From Marinihelvus sp963695135 (GTDB lineage Bacteria; Pseudomonadota; Gammaproteobacteria; Xanthomonadales; SZUA-36): a stretch of DNA of 64,000 nucleotides. The notes beneath the pieces were generated by a model, which searched no databases, was not told where the DNA came from, and saw only the letters and a program-made list of their open reading frames with translations. The DNA lies in NCBI GenBank assembly GCA_963695135.1, contig CAVOGA010000001.1:744001-808000 (forward strand), written 5' to 3'. Below are positions 43,401 through 52,350 of this stretch, piece after piece. The first letter of the stretch is position 1, and every line of letters starts with the position of its first letter. Made by a program: the position numbers and the translations under genes.

Positions 43401-46246
43401 CCGGACCGTGACTGGGCAGCGAGCAGGGCCTCCAGGGCCTTGGCCACCTCCGCATCAAGGCCTTCCGGTGTCATGGCGAGGGCGCCGGCGATCGTGTGCG
43501 CCGCGCGGACCTGCTCTTCGCTGGCCCGGGTGCTGCGATCCTGCGCAATCGCGTCCATCAACTCGCGAATTGGCGCCAGGTTTGCGCTCAGCTCGAGTCT
43601 GAGCATGTCGCGCAGTTCGTCGGAGCTGTCGTCTTGCGCCGCCGGTTTCTCTTTGCGGGCAGGCTGAACACCGCCCGGCAGCAGTCCGGCGAGGTAGAGA
43701 GGCAGCAGCGGCTGCAGTTCGCCCCAGGCGGCTTGCTGGTTACGGCCGATTTCTTCTGCGCAGCTGGCGATGGCCATCACGGCCTTTTGGCTCAGCCCCG
43801 CCTTTTCCTGCAGCAGCCTCTGGCGCAGGGCCGGCAGGGATGCCTCGGCCAGGCGCACCATCACCGAGGCGTCTGCAAAGTTGTCCCCGCGGCCTTCCAG
43901 CAGCGTGTTGAGCATGTTCTCGACCTGCCAGGAGAAGTCTCCCAGCTCATCCGCGCCGACCATGCGGCCGCTGCCCTTGAGCGTATGAAAGGCGCGGCGG
44001 ATTTCCGTCAAAGCGTCGGCATTGTCCGGCTGGTTCAGCCAGGTGGGAATGGCCGACTGCAACGTTTGCAGAACTTCCTCGTATTCCTCGAGGAAAATCT
44101 CCCGCAGTTCCGGGTCAATTTCCGGCGGCAGGACGTCTTCCTCGTCACCGGCCGGCGGCTCGACAGCAACCTCCGCAGACGCGGCGGCCGGGGCCGGCGG
44201 CTCGGGCGCCGCTTGCGGTTCGGGCTCCGCTTGCGGTTCCGGCTGCAGTTCAGGTTCAGGTTCAGGTGCGGCCGGGGATGCAGCGGTAATGTCAGGTTCC
44301 GGCTGCGTTGCCGTTTCCCGGTCAAAGGAGGCTGCGGCCTCCTGTTCGTGTGCCTGCCGGTCTTCCTGTTCGGCGGACCGTTCCGCCGGCGTCTCGGCGG
44401 CCGGCTCAACAGGGGGCTCCGGCTCGCGCTGCGGGGCCTCATCTGCCATCCCGGGCATGGCGGCTGATGTCACGGATTCAGGTTCGGTAGCGGGCGTCCC
44501 GGTGTGCGGCTCGTCTTGCGCCGGCGGCATGGTTACCCTGGCGGAGGGCGCCGAAGCCAGCGCTGCCGCCGTCTGGGCCATGCGCTCGCGGGCCAGGGCA
44601 ATGTAGTGGCTCGTATCCCGTTGCGCATCGCGGCGGGCGGCGAGATAAAGCTCCAGCGCCGCCATTGCATCCGCCACCTGTTCACGCGTTGCATCATCCA
44701 GTTCGAAGCCGTCGCGACGCCGATCCTCCAGTCTCGCCAGCAGCCCGGCAAGTTCATGGATCGCAATGGACGACTCCGACTCCTTGATCAGCGTCAGGGC
44801 GCCTGAAATCTGCACCAGCGGCTCGCTCGGGTCAGCGACCTTGCCGGAAAAGCGTTCGCGGATCGCATCTTCCGCCTCGTGCATGCTCACCACGCACTCA
44901 TCCAGCACCTTCGTGCGGATGCGCCTGATTTCATGACCGGTCAGGCCGATCAGGCTTTCCTGTTCGTCACCTGTGACCGTCTCACCAAGGGTCTCGATTT
45001 TTTCGGTAAGAGCGGATTCCACGCGCAGCAACTGTTCGGCCAGCTTTTCGAGCGCCGCTTCGCGCTCGGCGGCGTCGGAGCCGGCGGTTTCCTCAAAGCC
45101 GGGAATCAGTTCGCCGATGGCGCGCCCGGGGCCGGAAAGGCCCAGCATGCTGAGCGTGTCAGCCAGGCGTCGCAGGGCTTCCATGCTCTGTTGGCGGCTG
45201 TCCTGCTCCACCTGCCCGGTGCGCAGTTCCAGGTCCAGCGCATCTTTGACAATCGACAGTTCATCTTCAACCGCGGCGCTGAGGGAGGTGTACATCTCCC
45301 GGTCTTGCCCGGACAGCGTGCCCCGCGCGCGCATCATCGCATCGCTGTCAGGGGCGAGCTTGTCCAGTTCGAAGCGTTCACGCACAAGATCCACGCCCTG
45401 GCAGCCGGGACGCGCTTTGCCGATGGGGTAGAGCAGGGCCTGGGTGACCGACGTGGAGGTGCGTTGGTCGATGCCGTCCTCACCCTGGTCTGACATGGTT
45501 TTAATCAGCAGGGACAAGCGCGCCATGAGTCGTCGCAGCTGCACATCATTCTCGATATGGCCGTCCATGAGTCCGCCGAAGACCTCGGTGGCGACCCACC
45601 AGAGGCGTTTCAGATCGTACCGCTTGACCCGGTGACGCATGGTCTCGCAGATGCCCTGCATGGGTGAAAGCAGGCTGACGTCGCTCTGCTCCTGCAGCCA
45701 GTTCTGCAGCGCATTTTCAAATTGACGGTGCAGGCGGTTGGTCAGGAACTCGAAGGGCTCATCAAAGCCGGGTTTGCGGACAAACTCGAGTTCGGGCAAT
45801 TCCACGTCAAGCAGCGGTGTGAACACGGTGCCCTCGGACAGGGCTTCCTCGCCGATGGCGGCGCGCATCTGGTTGATCAGGGGCAAAAGCAGAACCGGCA
45901 GGTCCTGGTGGCCGGCCTGCAGCCGGTCGAGGTAGGCCGGCAGGATAACCATGGCCTCCAGCAGGGCCGCATTGGCGGGCTCCCGGTCGCGCATTCTGCC
46001 GTTGCGCATCTTGCGCAGCACGCGGTGCATTTCCCCGGTGATCTGCGTGGCGCCGTCCAGAACCAGCGTGTTGAAGATCTGGCTCAGCTCCTCGATCCGG
46101 TCGGCGGCACCATCAATCATCACTTCCGTGACCGACGGGCTGGCGGCAAGGCTCTCGACCTGCAGCCGGACCTTGTCCAGCTCCTTGTCCAGGTCTTCCC
46201 GAACCCAGCCAAGGGCAGTGGGCGTCAATGAACCGGATTGCATCAT
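40448..46246 (-). CDS. chpA: ChpA-type hybrid histidine kinase
   Basis: Very large CheA-like kinase (1932 residues) controlling twitching motility and surface sensing. After a PilL-type N-terminal region come three Hpt modules with a candidate His: FHTLKG (754), AAHTIAG (917, degenerate) and IHTFKG (1201). Pro/Ala/Glu-rich linkers separate them. Next are the dimerisation domain (LLDRLVNASGEVSIY), the ATPase (HMMRNAVAHG near 1517; DDGGGIN), a CheW domain and a receiver (phospho-Asp 1860 in LFDIEMPRMDG). P. aeruginosa ChpA has about 2470 residues and more phosphotransfer modules. The ATG at 46246 has GAGGA 7 bases upstream. Confidence 0.92.
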   Translation of the reverse strand: MMQSGSLTPTALGWVREDLDKELDKVRLQVESLAASPSVTEVMIDGAADRIEELSQIFNTLVLDGATQITGEMHRVLRKMRNGRMRDREPANAALLEAMVILPAYLDRLQAGHQDLPVLLLPLINQMRAAIGEEALSEGTVFTPLLDVELPELEFVRKPGFDEPFEFLTNRLHRQFENALQNWLQEQSDVSLLSPMQGICETMRHRVKRYDLKRLWWVATEVFGGLMDGHIENDVQLRRLMARLSLLIKTMSDQGEDGIDQRTSTSVTQALLYPIGKARPGCQGVDLVRERFELDKLAPDSDAMMRARGTLSGQDREMYTSLSAAVEDELSIVKDALDLELRTGQVEQDSRQQSMEALRRLADTLSMLGLSGPGRAIGELIPGFEETAGSDAAEREAALEKLAEQLLRVESALTEKIETLGETVTGDEQESLIGLTGHEIRRIRTKVLDECVVSMHEAEDAIRERFSGKVADPSEPLVQISGALTLIKESESSIAIHELAGLLARLEDRRRDGFELDDATREQVADAMAALELYLAARRDAQRDTSHYIALARERMAQTAAALASAPSARVTMPPAQDEPHTGTPATEPESVTSAAMPGMADEAPQREPEPPVEPAAETPAERSAEQEDRQAHEQEAAASFDRETATQPEPDITAASPAAPEPEPELQPEPQAEPEPQAAPEPPAPAAASAEVAVEPPAGDEEDVLPPEIDPELREIFLEEYEEVLQTLQSAIPTWLNQPDNADALTEIRRAFHTLKGSGRMVGADELGDFSWQVENMLNTLLEGRGDNFADASVMVRLAEASLPALRQRLLQEKAGLSQKAVMAIASCAEEIGRNQQAAWGELQPLLPLYLAGLLPGGVQPARKEKPAAQDDSSDELRDMLRLELSANLAPIRELMDAIAQDRSTRASEEQVRAAHTIAGALAMTPEGLDAEVAKALEALLAAQSRSGKDYTPDAMFTVISAVGQLQNRLERLDGAGDLSPAEEQQELIDQLEALAPQFDGPDVGLGRPAAAVPEDKPVFDPGHAIFGEEESRDEPETTVEEPIEAPAEASFETIQTEPELTDQEPEPEPEPEPEPAAVDFVETAESVDAGPQEPPGAAGEHQAEPSFAEPRVPDEAPSPADMPREAAPEPFVPPPAAPEPQPVAAEAPGETLEELDEEIVGIFLEEAAEVLERGETALNHWRDNLDDLNWVQELQREIHTFKGGARMAGLMSIGDYSHEMESLLERIADRTSSPTLSAVQVLEEACDRLLGWVDEVQAGRIPHAGSSLGLLKQQIAALDGITLSPEEIEASAPPAEQDRTPQPVAEPPAARAAETPADADETMTGGSIKVPAELLDRLVNASGEVSIYRSRLEQQIGKLKGNLAEFDETIDRLSEQFRKMDIEIEAQIRANYPDMSAGQGDSFDPLELDQFSALQQATRSLQESVADLLSLQEMAEENLRASEQLLTRQSRVSTELQEGLMKTRMVPFASVAPRLRRIVRGAAKDEHKQARLQVQMVGSSDELDRNVLEHITTPLEHMMRNAVAHGIEAPERRSELGKPAEGLITITVESEATEFVIRIADDGGGINLDAIQKRAVERGLLDEGAEPTRQQLYAFMMDSGFSTSSSITKVAGRGVGMDVVNSDIKQIGGSLEIDSEPGQGTQFTIRIPFTLAIMQAIGLEAGDAKYLLPLSSVVGVSRIMPKDYRKLLENDEPRYRFAGQEYPILDIEPLLGERPTPLGKDNVSLLILSAGEQKAAIRAPNLLPHREVVIKPVGPQISSVAGVLGGSISGDGEVMVILDPGPMIRRALIHGVATPDESAYVPVNSGKRLVIVVDDSITMRKVTSRVLESRDFEVITARDGVDALEQLQDRTPDIMLFDIEMPRMDGYELTERVRDDGRFRQTPIMMITSRAGQKHQDRAMQAGATAYLTKPYREDELLAEVDRLLTEARN

Positions 46247-46295
46247 GACTGGTTCCTCGGCCCGGTGGGCTCTTTGTCCATCCACGGGCCGCGCA

Positions 46296-48503
46296 TCAGG
46301 AGCGCCTTTCGTCCGTGAAGTCTGCATCCGCGCTCTGCTGGGATTCCGACGCGGTCGGTCTCAGGGAGGGAGGAAGCTCTTTTTCGGTGGCGGATTCCGG
46401 CTCAGTATCGTCTTCCGGCTCAAGATTCATGGTCGGCGAGGTGAGCGGCTCGTCGTCCGCCGTGGCTGCCTGCTCATCTTCCGGCAACTTGAAGTCCGCA
46501 ACAGAGGCTTGCAGTTGCAGCACCAGTTCGGCGAGTTCCGCGACCGAGGTGGCGGTGACCGAGGTGCCCTCCGAGGTGCGGATCGACACGTTGCGGATGC
46601 CATCCATCAGTTCGGAAATGCGTCCCGCCTGTTCGGAATGGGTCTGTGCCTCGTTGGAAATATCCTGCACCAGGTTGGCCAGCTCCGTGCTGGCTTTCTC
46701 GGTCTGGACGAGCGCCACGCCGGCGTCCTGCGCCAGCCTGGCGCCGGTCACCACTTCGCTGGTGGTGGACTCCATGGACTTGATTGCCTCGGCCGTATCC
46801 ACCTGGATCGTCTGCACGAGCCCGGAGATACGCTTGGTCGCGTTGGTCGCGCTTTCCGCGAGCTGCTGCACCTCGTCCGCAACCACCGCGAAGCCCTGCC
46901 CGCTGCCGCCGGCAGAGGCGGCCTGGATGGCGGCATTCAGGGCCAGCACGTTGGTCTGTTCCGCAATGTCATTGATCAGGCTGACAATGTCGCCGATTTC
47001 CTGGGTGGATTCCCCAAGGCGCTTGATGCGCTTGGAAGTTTCCTGGATCTGCTCGCGAATCGTGCCCATGCCCTCGATGGTTTCGCGGACCTTTTCCGCG
47101 CCGGTGTGGGCAATGCTGACCGATTCCATGGCCGTTTCGCTGGATTGTTTCGAGCGCTCCGCCATGGTGCCGAAAGCGGAGGACATGGCCTGGATTTTCT
47201 CTGTTGCACGGGCGACCTGTCCGGCCTGTTCGTTGGCCGACTGCGCCAGCAGCGACGTGGTCTTGCGGGTATTTTCCGCTGACGTTGCCACGGCCGAGGC
47301 GGTGTGGTTGATGCCAATGACCAGCTCGCGGAGCTGTTCCACGGCAAAGTTGACCGCATCGGCTATGGCCCCGGTGACCTCGTCCGTCACCGTGGCCCGG
47401 GCGGTCAGGTCCCCGTCCGCCAGGCAGCTGAGCTCATCCAGCAGGCGAACAATCGCCTGCTGCGTTCGCTTGTTGCTGCGGAAGGCCGTGTCAGCCCGGC
47501 GGCGGGCGCCGATGATGACGATGCCGACCAGGGCGCCGAGCAAAATGATCAGCAATACCAGTCCCAGCGTGCTGGCTCCGGTCGAGGGCCAGGTGCGGGC
47601 CCGGGGCAGGGCGGCTATGGCGTTGGTGAGGTCGCCGGCCTGGGTGAAAATCTTGTCACTGTCGAGGAAGATCGCGTCCGCTGCCTGGCGGACGTCGGCG
47701 AGGTTGACGGAGGCCTCCAGCACGATCTCGAGCTGCGGTTTGGCTTCTTCCAGCAGCTGGCGCACCTGCGCCAGGCTGGCGAGGGCGCGCTGGTTGACGA
47801 TCTGCGTAACGCCCATCCGGCCGCTGCCGCTGCGCAGGGCAACCTCGTAGTTCTCCACGGCCTGCGTTTCTTTGCGCAAGGCATCGGCCACTTCGACCAG
47901 GTCACCCTTGTTCTGCAGAATGTCGCTGACCCGGCGGTTCATGCGTTCGAAGAGGAAATTCATGCGGCCGGCAATGACGATCTGCGAGTTTGGCGCGCCG
48001 CTCTCCAGCAGGTCGTTCAGCACCTGTTCCGCCATGCGCTGCATGTTCGGAATGATGGTCAGGTAGGCGGTGCTCGATTCGGCGAGTTCATTCACCAGCG
48101 CCTCGCTGGAAATGATCGTCTGCGCGTTGGCGCTGAAGGTGTTCCAGGTGGCGTTCAGGGCGCTCATCTCGCCGCTGACCTCCGGCGGCGCTGCCGGCAG
48201 ATCGGCGGCAGGGTCGCCGGCGCGCAGCGTTTGCATGCTTGCGTTGATCAGCCGGTGCGTGCTTTCCAGCTCGTTGAACGCTTTGAGGTTGCCGAGCGCG
48301 CTCTCGACCGCGGACTTGGCCAGTTTCTGTGATTCAACCTGCACGTTTGTGGACAAGCCCATCCAGATTCGCTCGTCCGCCGCATTGCGCGTCAGGCTGG
48401 TAATGGTCATGCCGACGAATACGCCGGTCGCGATGGTCAGCGCGGCTAGTCCGTAGACCACCCAGGAAGCGTTGGAGCCGACAAATGTGTTTTTCCGGTT
48501 CAT
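46296..48503 (-). CDS. pilJ: PilJ-type methyl-accepting chemotaxis protein
   Basis: A 735-residue receptor with an N-terminal helix (about 13-35), a long periplasmic PilJ sensor region, a second helix (STLGLVLLIILLGALVGIVI), a HAMP-like part and a signalling domain. The kinase-contact hairpin reads NDIAEQTNVLALNAAIQAAS and GFAVVADEVQQLAE. It reports pilus or surface input to ChpA. The ATG at 48503 lies 7 bases after the pilI stop. No methyltransferase gene (pilK) follows, so adaptation by methylation is uncertain. Confidence 0.92.
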   Translation of the reverse strand: MNRKNTFVGSNASWVVYGLAALTIATGVFVGMTITSLTRNAADERIWMGLSTNVQVESQKLAKSAVESALGNLKAFNELESTHRLINASMQTLRAGDPAADLPAAPPEVSGEMSALNATWNTFSANAQTIISSEALVNELAESSTAYLTIIPNMQRMAEQVLNDLLESGAPNSQIVIAGRMNFLFERMNRRVSDILQNKGDLVEVADALRKETQAVENYEVALRSGSGRMGVTQIVNQRALASLAQVRQLLEEAKPQLEIVLEASVNLADVRQAADAIFLDSDKIFTQAGDLTNAIAALPRARTWPSTGASTLGLVLLIILLGALVGIVIIGARRRADTAFRSNKRTQQAIVRLLDELSCLADGDLTARATVTDEVTGAIADAVNFAVEQLRELVIGINHTASAVATSAENTRKTTSLLAQSANEQAGQVARATEKIQAMSSAFGTMAERSKQSSETAMESVSIAHTGAEKVRETIEGMGTIREQIQETSKRIKRLGESTQEIGDIVSLINDIAEQTNVLALNAAIQAASAGGSGQGFAVVADEVQQLAESATNATKRISGLVQTIQVDTAEAIKSMESTTSEVVTGARLAQDAGVALVQTEKASTELANLVQDISNEAQTHSEQAGRISELMDGIRNVSIRTSEGTSVTATSVAELAELVLQLQASVADFKLPEDEQAATADDEPLTSPTMNLEPEDDTEPESATEKELPPSLRPTASESQQSADADFTDERRS

Positions 48504-48510
48504 GGGCGAC

Positions 48511-49053
48511 TCACGCTGCTGATCCGTCCAGAAATTCGGGTTGGCTGAAGAGTATGTGCAGATCAAGTTCCTGCCAGCTTTCCGTTCCGGACCGGTGCTG
48601 CTTGCGAACCAGTCCCGCAAACGGCGAATCTTCCGGTAAACCGGGACTGCCGGCGTCACTGCTCATAAAGTTGCGTTGTCCGAAGACCTCGTCCACGAGC
48701 AGGCCAACCGGCCGGCCGCGGAGGGTGGAAGAGAGCAGCCTCGAGCTGCCGGTTACCGTCGTCGACTCGCCGCTCAGGTAGCAGCCGAGGTCGATCACGG
48801 TAATCAGATTGCCCCGGACGTTGGCCAGTCCGAGAATAAATTTCTTGGTGCCGGGGACCCGCGTGATGCGCGGAATCGGCAGGGATTCGTAAACCCGGTC
48901 CGTGCCGCACACCAGGGAAGAGCGGCCAACACGAAACGCCAGGCCCGCCCAGTCACCCTGGGACGGACCGGATGCCGCGTCTGCCTCTTCGGCACCGCGG
49001 GCGCGCTGCTCGTATTCCAGCAGCTTGGCAAATGAGGCGTTGACCGTGCTCAT
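48511..49053 (-). CDS. pilI: PilI-type CheW adaptor
   Basis: A 180-residue CheW-domain adaptor (LPIPRITRVPGTKKFILGLA; VRGNLITVIDLGCYL; VGLLVDEVFGQRNF) linking PilJ to ChpA. A strong AGGGGAG site precedes the ATG. It follows pilG after 61 bases; the pilH gene that usually lies between is missing. Confidence 0.9.
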   Translation of the reverse strand: MSTVNASFAKLLEYEQRARGAEEADAASGPSQGDWAGLAFRVGRSSLVCGTDRVYESLPIPRITRVPGTKKFILGLANVRGNLITVIDLGCYLSGESTTVTGSSRLLSSTLRGRPVGLLVDEVFGQRNFMSSDAGSPGLPEDSPFAGLVRKQHRSGTESWQELDLHILFSQPEFLDGSAA

Positions 49054-49114
49054 GGTTTTCTCCCCTGATCGCCCCGCATGGGGGCGCTGGTGTCGTCTGC
49101 CCGGCGCGCGACCC

Positions 49115-49540
49115 TCAGGCCGCGTGCTGCTCCACGGCTGACAGCAGCTCTTCGCGCGTAAAAGGTTTGGTCAGGTAGAGATCGGAACCCACCACCCGGC
49201 CGCGCGCCTTGTCGAACAGCCCATCCTTACTGGTGAGCATGATCACCGGCGTATCGCGGAAATCGGTATTGTTCTTGATAATGGCGGTGGTCTGGTAGCC
49301 ATCCAGGCGCGGCATCATGATGTCCACGAATATCAGGTCGGGGCGGTGTCGCGTAATTTTTGACAGGGCTTCAAAACCGTTTTCCGCCGTCACGATGTGG
49401 CAGTTCTGGCCTTTCAGCATGGTCTCGGCCGACCGCCTGATCGTCGCACTGTCGTCGACGAACAAAATGGTGAGCTGCCGAGCAGTTTCTGTGTCCCCGT
49501 CCATGGCCTCCCCGGCCATCGAAACCGAATCCGTGTTCAT
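49115..49540 (-). CDS. pilG: PilG-type response regulator
   Basis: A stand-alone receiver of 141 residues. The acidic pocket is VDDS, the phospho-Asp lies in FVDIMMPRLDGYQT, and the conserved Lys is in YLTKPFTREELL. The stretch TIRRSAETMLK and SKDGLFDKARGRVVGSD match PilG rather than PilH; in Pseudomonas PilG promotes pilus extension and cAMP production. AGGGAAG precedes the ATG. First gene of the leftward Chp operon and divergent from gshB. Confidence 0.9.
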   Translation of the reverse strand: MNTDSVSMAGEAMDGDTETARQLTILFVDDSATIRRSAETMLKGQNCHIVTAENGFEALSKITRHRPDLIFVDIMMPRLDGYQTTAIIKNNTDFRDTPVIMLTSKDGLFDKARGRVVGSDLYLTKPFTREELLSAVEQHAA

Positions 49541-49819
49541 GATGCGCTTCCCTGTTGCGTTATCCCTGAGCGTTTGTCCTTACGCCGTTCTTCTCTGATC
49601 CGCACACACGGTGGAATGCGTGCGTCTCCCCACTTTCAAAGTAGTCTATACCCGACTCCGGCTGGTTTCCAGCTTCGGGCCGGATGGAAAGAATGTCACT
49701 TATAGTACTGAAGGTCAAACAGTTTATGGTCTGACGGTATGGAGAAAGCCCCCTTGTGATGCTGGCGCAGGAATCTCCTGCGACGGATAATGGGGTTCTG
49801 TTATGGCCGGGGATAAACG

Positions 49820-50809
49820 ATGGAAAAGACCACTAGGGGAAGTGACAGGGCCTGGCGTACCGGGGTCGTCATGGACCCGATCGCCGGTATCAATACCAGG
49901 AAGGACTCGACTTTTGCCATGATGCTCGAGGCCCAGCGCCGTGGCCATGAACTGCTTTACCTTGAACCGGCGGACCTGTGGGTCAACGGGGGTGAAGCCA
50001 TGGGCGCAATGCGCCCGGTTACCGTGCGCGACGATCCGCAGGACTGGTTTAGCCTGGGCGAAGCCAGGGAAGAGCCGCTCGCCTCGCTCGACGTTTTGCT
50101 GATGCGCCGGGATCCGCCGTTTGACATGGACTACGTGTACCTGACCTACGCCCTTGAGCTGGCGGAGCGGGCGGGAACGCTGGTCATCAACCGGCCCCAG
50201 GCGTTGCGTGACGCCAACGAAAAATTCTTCATCACCCATTTTCCCCAGTGCTGCACACCGTTTGCAATTGCGCGCCAGGCCAAACGCCTTGGCGCCTTTG
50301 CCGACGCCATCGGCCCCTGCGTGGTAAAGCCGCTGGGTGGAATGGGGGGTGAGTCGATTTTCCAGATCAACCCGGGCGACCCCAACCGCAAGGTGATCTT
50401 CGAGGCCATCACCAGGAATGACCGGGAGCTGGTCATGGTGCAACAGTACATTCCCGAGATTACCGCCGGCGACAAGCGAATTCTCATCGTCAACGGTGAG
50501 CCGGTTCCCTACGCGCTGGCGCGCATCCCCGGGGCCGGTGACTTCCGCGGCAACCTGGCCAAGGGTGGTACCGGCAAGGGCGTGCCGCTTACCGAGCGTG
50601 ATTTGTGGATCTGCGGACAGGTTGCGCCGGTGCTCAAGTCCATGGGCATTCTGTTCGCCGGCCTGGACGTGATCGGCGACTGGCTGACGGAAATTAACGT
50701 GACGAGCCCCACCTGCATTCGTGAACTGGATGCGGAGTTTGGCCTGAACATCGCCGGCCAGTTGTTTGATGCTGTTGAAACAACTCTCCGGGAGCGACAG
50801 GCGGTGTAA
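49820..50809 (+). CDS. gshB: Glutathione synthetase
   Basis: ATP-grasp ligase joining gamma-glutamylcysteine and glycine; 329 residues. Features are VVMDPIAGINTRKDSTFAMM, MRRDPPFDMDYVYLTY, VKPLGGMGGESIF, the GDKRILIVNGEPVPYALAR strand and EINVTSPTC at the metal site. The tonB gene starts on its stop codon (TAATG). gshB facing pilG is conserved in Pseudomonas and Xanthomonas relatives. Confidence 0.96.
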   Translation: MEKTTRGSDRAWRTGVVMDPIAGINTRKDSTFAMMLEAQRRGHELLYLEPADLWVNGGEAMGAMRPVTVRDDPQDWFSLGEAREEPLASLDVLLMRRDPPFDMDYVYLTYALELAERAGTLVINRPQALRDANEKFFITHFPQCCTPFAIARQAKRLGAFADAIGPCVVKPLGGMGGESIFQINPGDPNRKVIFEAITRNDRELVMVQQYIPEITAGDKRILIVNGEPVPYALARIPGAGDFRGNLAKGGTGKGVPLTERDLWICGQVAPVLKSMGILFAGLDVIGDWLTEINVTSPTCIRELDAEFGLNIAGQLFDAVETTLRERQAV

Positions 50810-51678
50810 TGAGTGCGGTATTGAACATGCGCGACCTGTTTGACGACCGCATGTCGGTCGCGCTGATCATTGCCTTACTGCTGCACGGCGCCCTGCTGCT
50901 CGGCCTGAGCTTTCACCTGGAGTTCAGCCCGGTGAGGCAGGTTGCGGAAACACTGGATGTCGTACTGGTGAATTTTCGCACGGAGAGTGAGCCGGAGGAG
51001 GCCGAGTTTCTCGCGCCGGTATCCCAGGAAGGGGGTGGCGATGACGAGGAGTCCGAAAAGCCTTCCGAGGAGCTGAGCCCGGTGTTACCGAGCATCGCCG
51101 AGGGGGATATGCCCGCAACGAGCATGCCCGCCCTGCCGACGCCGCAGGACAGCGCCAGGGAAGTGGTCACCGCCCGGAGCGAGGACGCCGAGGTTGCCAC
51201 GGAGCAGACGCGCGTGGAGCAGCCGGACCCGCAGGTGCCGACGGCCGCCGACCTCATGCAGCAGCGCATGGACATGGCCAGCCTCCAGCCCCAGTCGGAT
51301 CGCACCAATCCCTGGCAGTCAAAACTTCCGCGCCGCCGTTTTATTTCCGCCAATACGCAGGAATATGAATATGCGACCTACATGGCGGCCTGGGTCGCGA
51401 AGGTCGAGCGCGTCGGCAACCTGAACTATCCCACCGAGCTCAAGCAGCGTGGCGTGGCCGGCGACCTGCTCATGACCGTCGGCGTCAATAGCGACGGCAG
51501 CGTGGAAAGCATCAATGTCCAGCGCGAATCGGGTATTCCGGAACTTGACCAGGCTGCCATGCGCATCGTCAGGCTGGCGGCGCCCTACGCGCCTCTGCCG
51601 CCTGAGATAGCCAGGGAGGTCGACGTGCTGCATATCACGCGCACCTGGCGGTTTTCCGCAGGGAACCGCTTCGAATAG
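50809..51678 (+). CDS. TonB family energy transducer
   Basis: A 289-residue protein with one N-terminal membrane anchor (VALIIALLLHGALLLGLSF, including the His typical of TonB), a long periplasmic linker and a C-terminal TonB domain (about 195-285; LNYPTELKQRGVAGDLLM, with the YP motif). It would carry proton-motive energy from ExbB/ExbD to outer-membrane receptors. The linker is acidic (DDEESEKPSEE) rather than Pro/Lys-rich as in E. coli TonB. No exbB or exbD is nearby. Confidence 0.88.
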   Translation: MSAVLNMRDLFDDRMSVALIIALLLHGALLLGLSFHLEFSPVRQVAETLDVVLVNFRTESEPEEAEFLAPVSQEGGGDDEESEKPSEELSPVLPSIAEGDMPATSMPALPTPQDSAREVVTARSEDAEVATEQTRVEQPDPQVPTAADLMQQRMDMASLQPQSDRTNPWQSKLPRRRFISANTQEYEYATYMAAWVAKVERVGNLNYPTELKQRGVAGDLLMTVGVNSDGSVESINVQRESGIPELDQAAMRIVRLAAPYAPLPPEIAREVDVLHITRTWRFSAGNRFE

Positions 51679-51771
51679 GCCGGTCCTCTGCGCCATCGCC
51701 GCGCTGCCCACGGGCCGGCTTGCGGACGCCGGCGCTTGAACCCGGGGCGCCGGGCACCGATATTGGAAGGC

Positions 51772-52350
51772 ATGACAGACGATCTGACCATTGACGGCTA
51801 CCTGGAGAACCAGCTTCTGGTGGCAATGCCCAGCATGCTGGATCCCAATTTCGCGCGCAGCGTGACGCTCCTGTGCCAGCACAGCAGCGAGGGTGCAATC
51901 GGCATCACCATCAACCGGGAATCCGATTTCACCCTCGGGGAAATCTTTGACCAGCTCAAGGTCGAGTGCACGGACGAGGCGCTGCGTGCGCAGCCGGTGC
52001 TGGAGGGTGGCCCGGTTAACCCGGAACGGGGTTTCGTGCTGCACAGCCCCGGCAAGGAGTTCGAATCCAGCATGCAGCTGCCGGGCGGCGCGATTGCGGT
52101 GACCACGTCCCGTGATGTGCTGGCGGCGATTGCCGCCGGCGAGGGCCCTGAACACTACCTGGTGGCCCTCGGTTACGCGGGTTGGTCCGACGGACAACTG
52201 GAAAACGAGCTCCGGGAAAATGCCTGGCTGTCTGTGCCTGCCGACCAGGCCATCGTATTTGACGCGCCGTTGAAGGATCGCTGGAACCGGGCGGTCGGCA
52301 ACCTGGGAGTGGACATCAGCCACCTGCACGACAGCGGCGGCCGTGCCTGA
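51772..52350 (+). CDS. yqgE: YqgE/AlgH family protein (UPF0301)
   Basis: A 192-residue UPF0301 protein: LENQLLVAMPSMLDPNFARS, EGAIGITINR, VLEGGPVNPERGFVLH and LGYAGWSDGQLENEL are the family blocks. Function unresolved; AlgH was linked to alginate expression in Pseudomonas. The ATG at 51772 follows GGAAGG; an earlier in-frame ATG at 51736 is not supported. Overlaps ruvX by 8 bases. Confidence 0.92.
   Translation: MTDDLTIDGYLENQLLVAMPSMLDPNFARSVTLLCQHSSEGAIGITINRESDFTLGEIFDQLKVECTDEALRAQPVLEGGPVNPERGFVLHSPGKEFESSMQLPGGAIAVTTSRDVLAAIAAGEGPEHYLVALGYAGWSDGQLENELRENAWLSVPADQAIVFDAPLKDRWNRAVGNLGVDISHLHDSGGRA

Noticed and set aside
49541..49819. Promoters in the pilG-gshB divergent gap
   Set aside because: TATAGT- and TATAGA-like elements are present, but neither has a convincing -35 box, nor did I see a sigma-54 -24/-12 pair.
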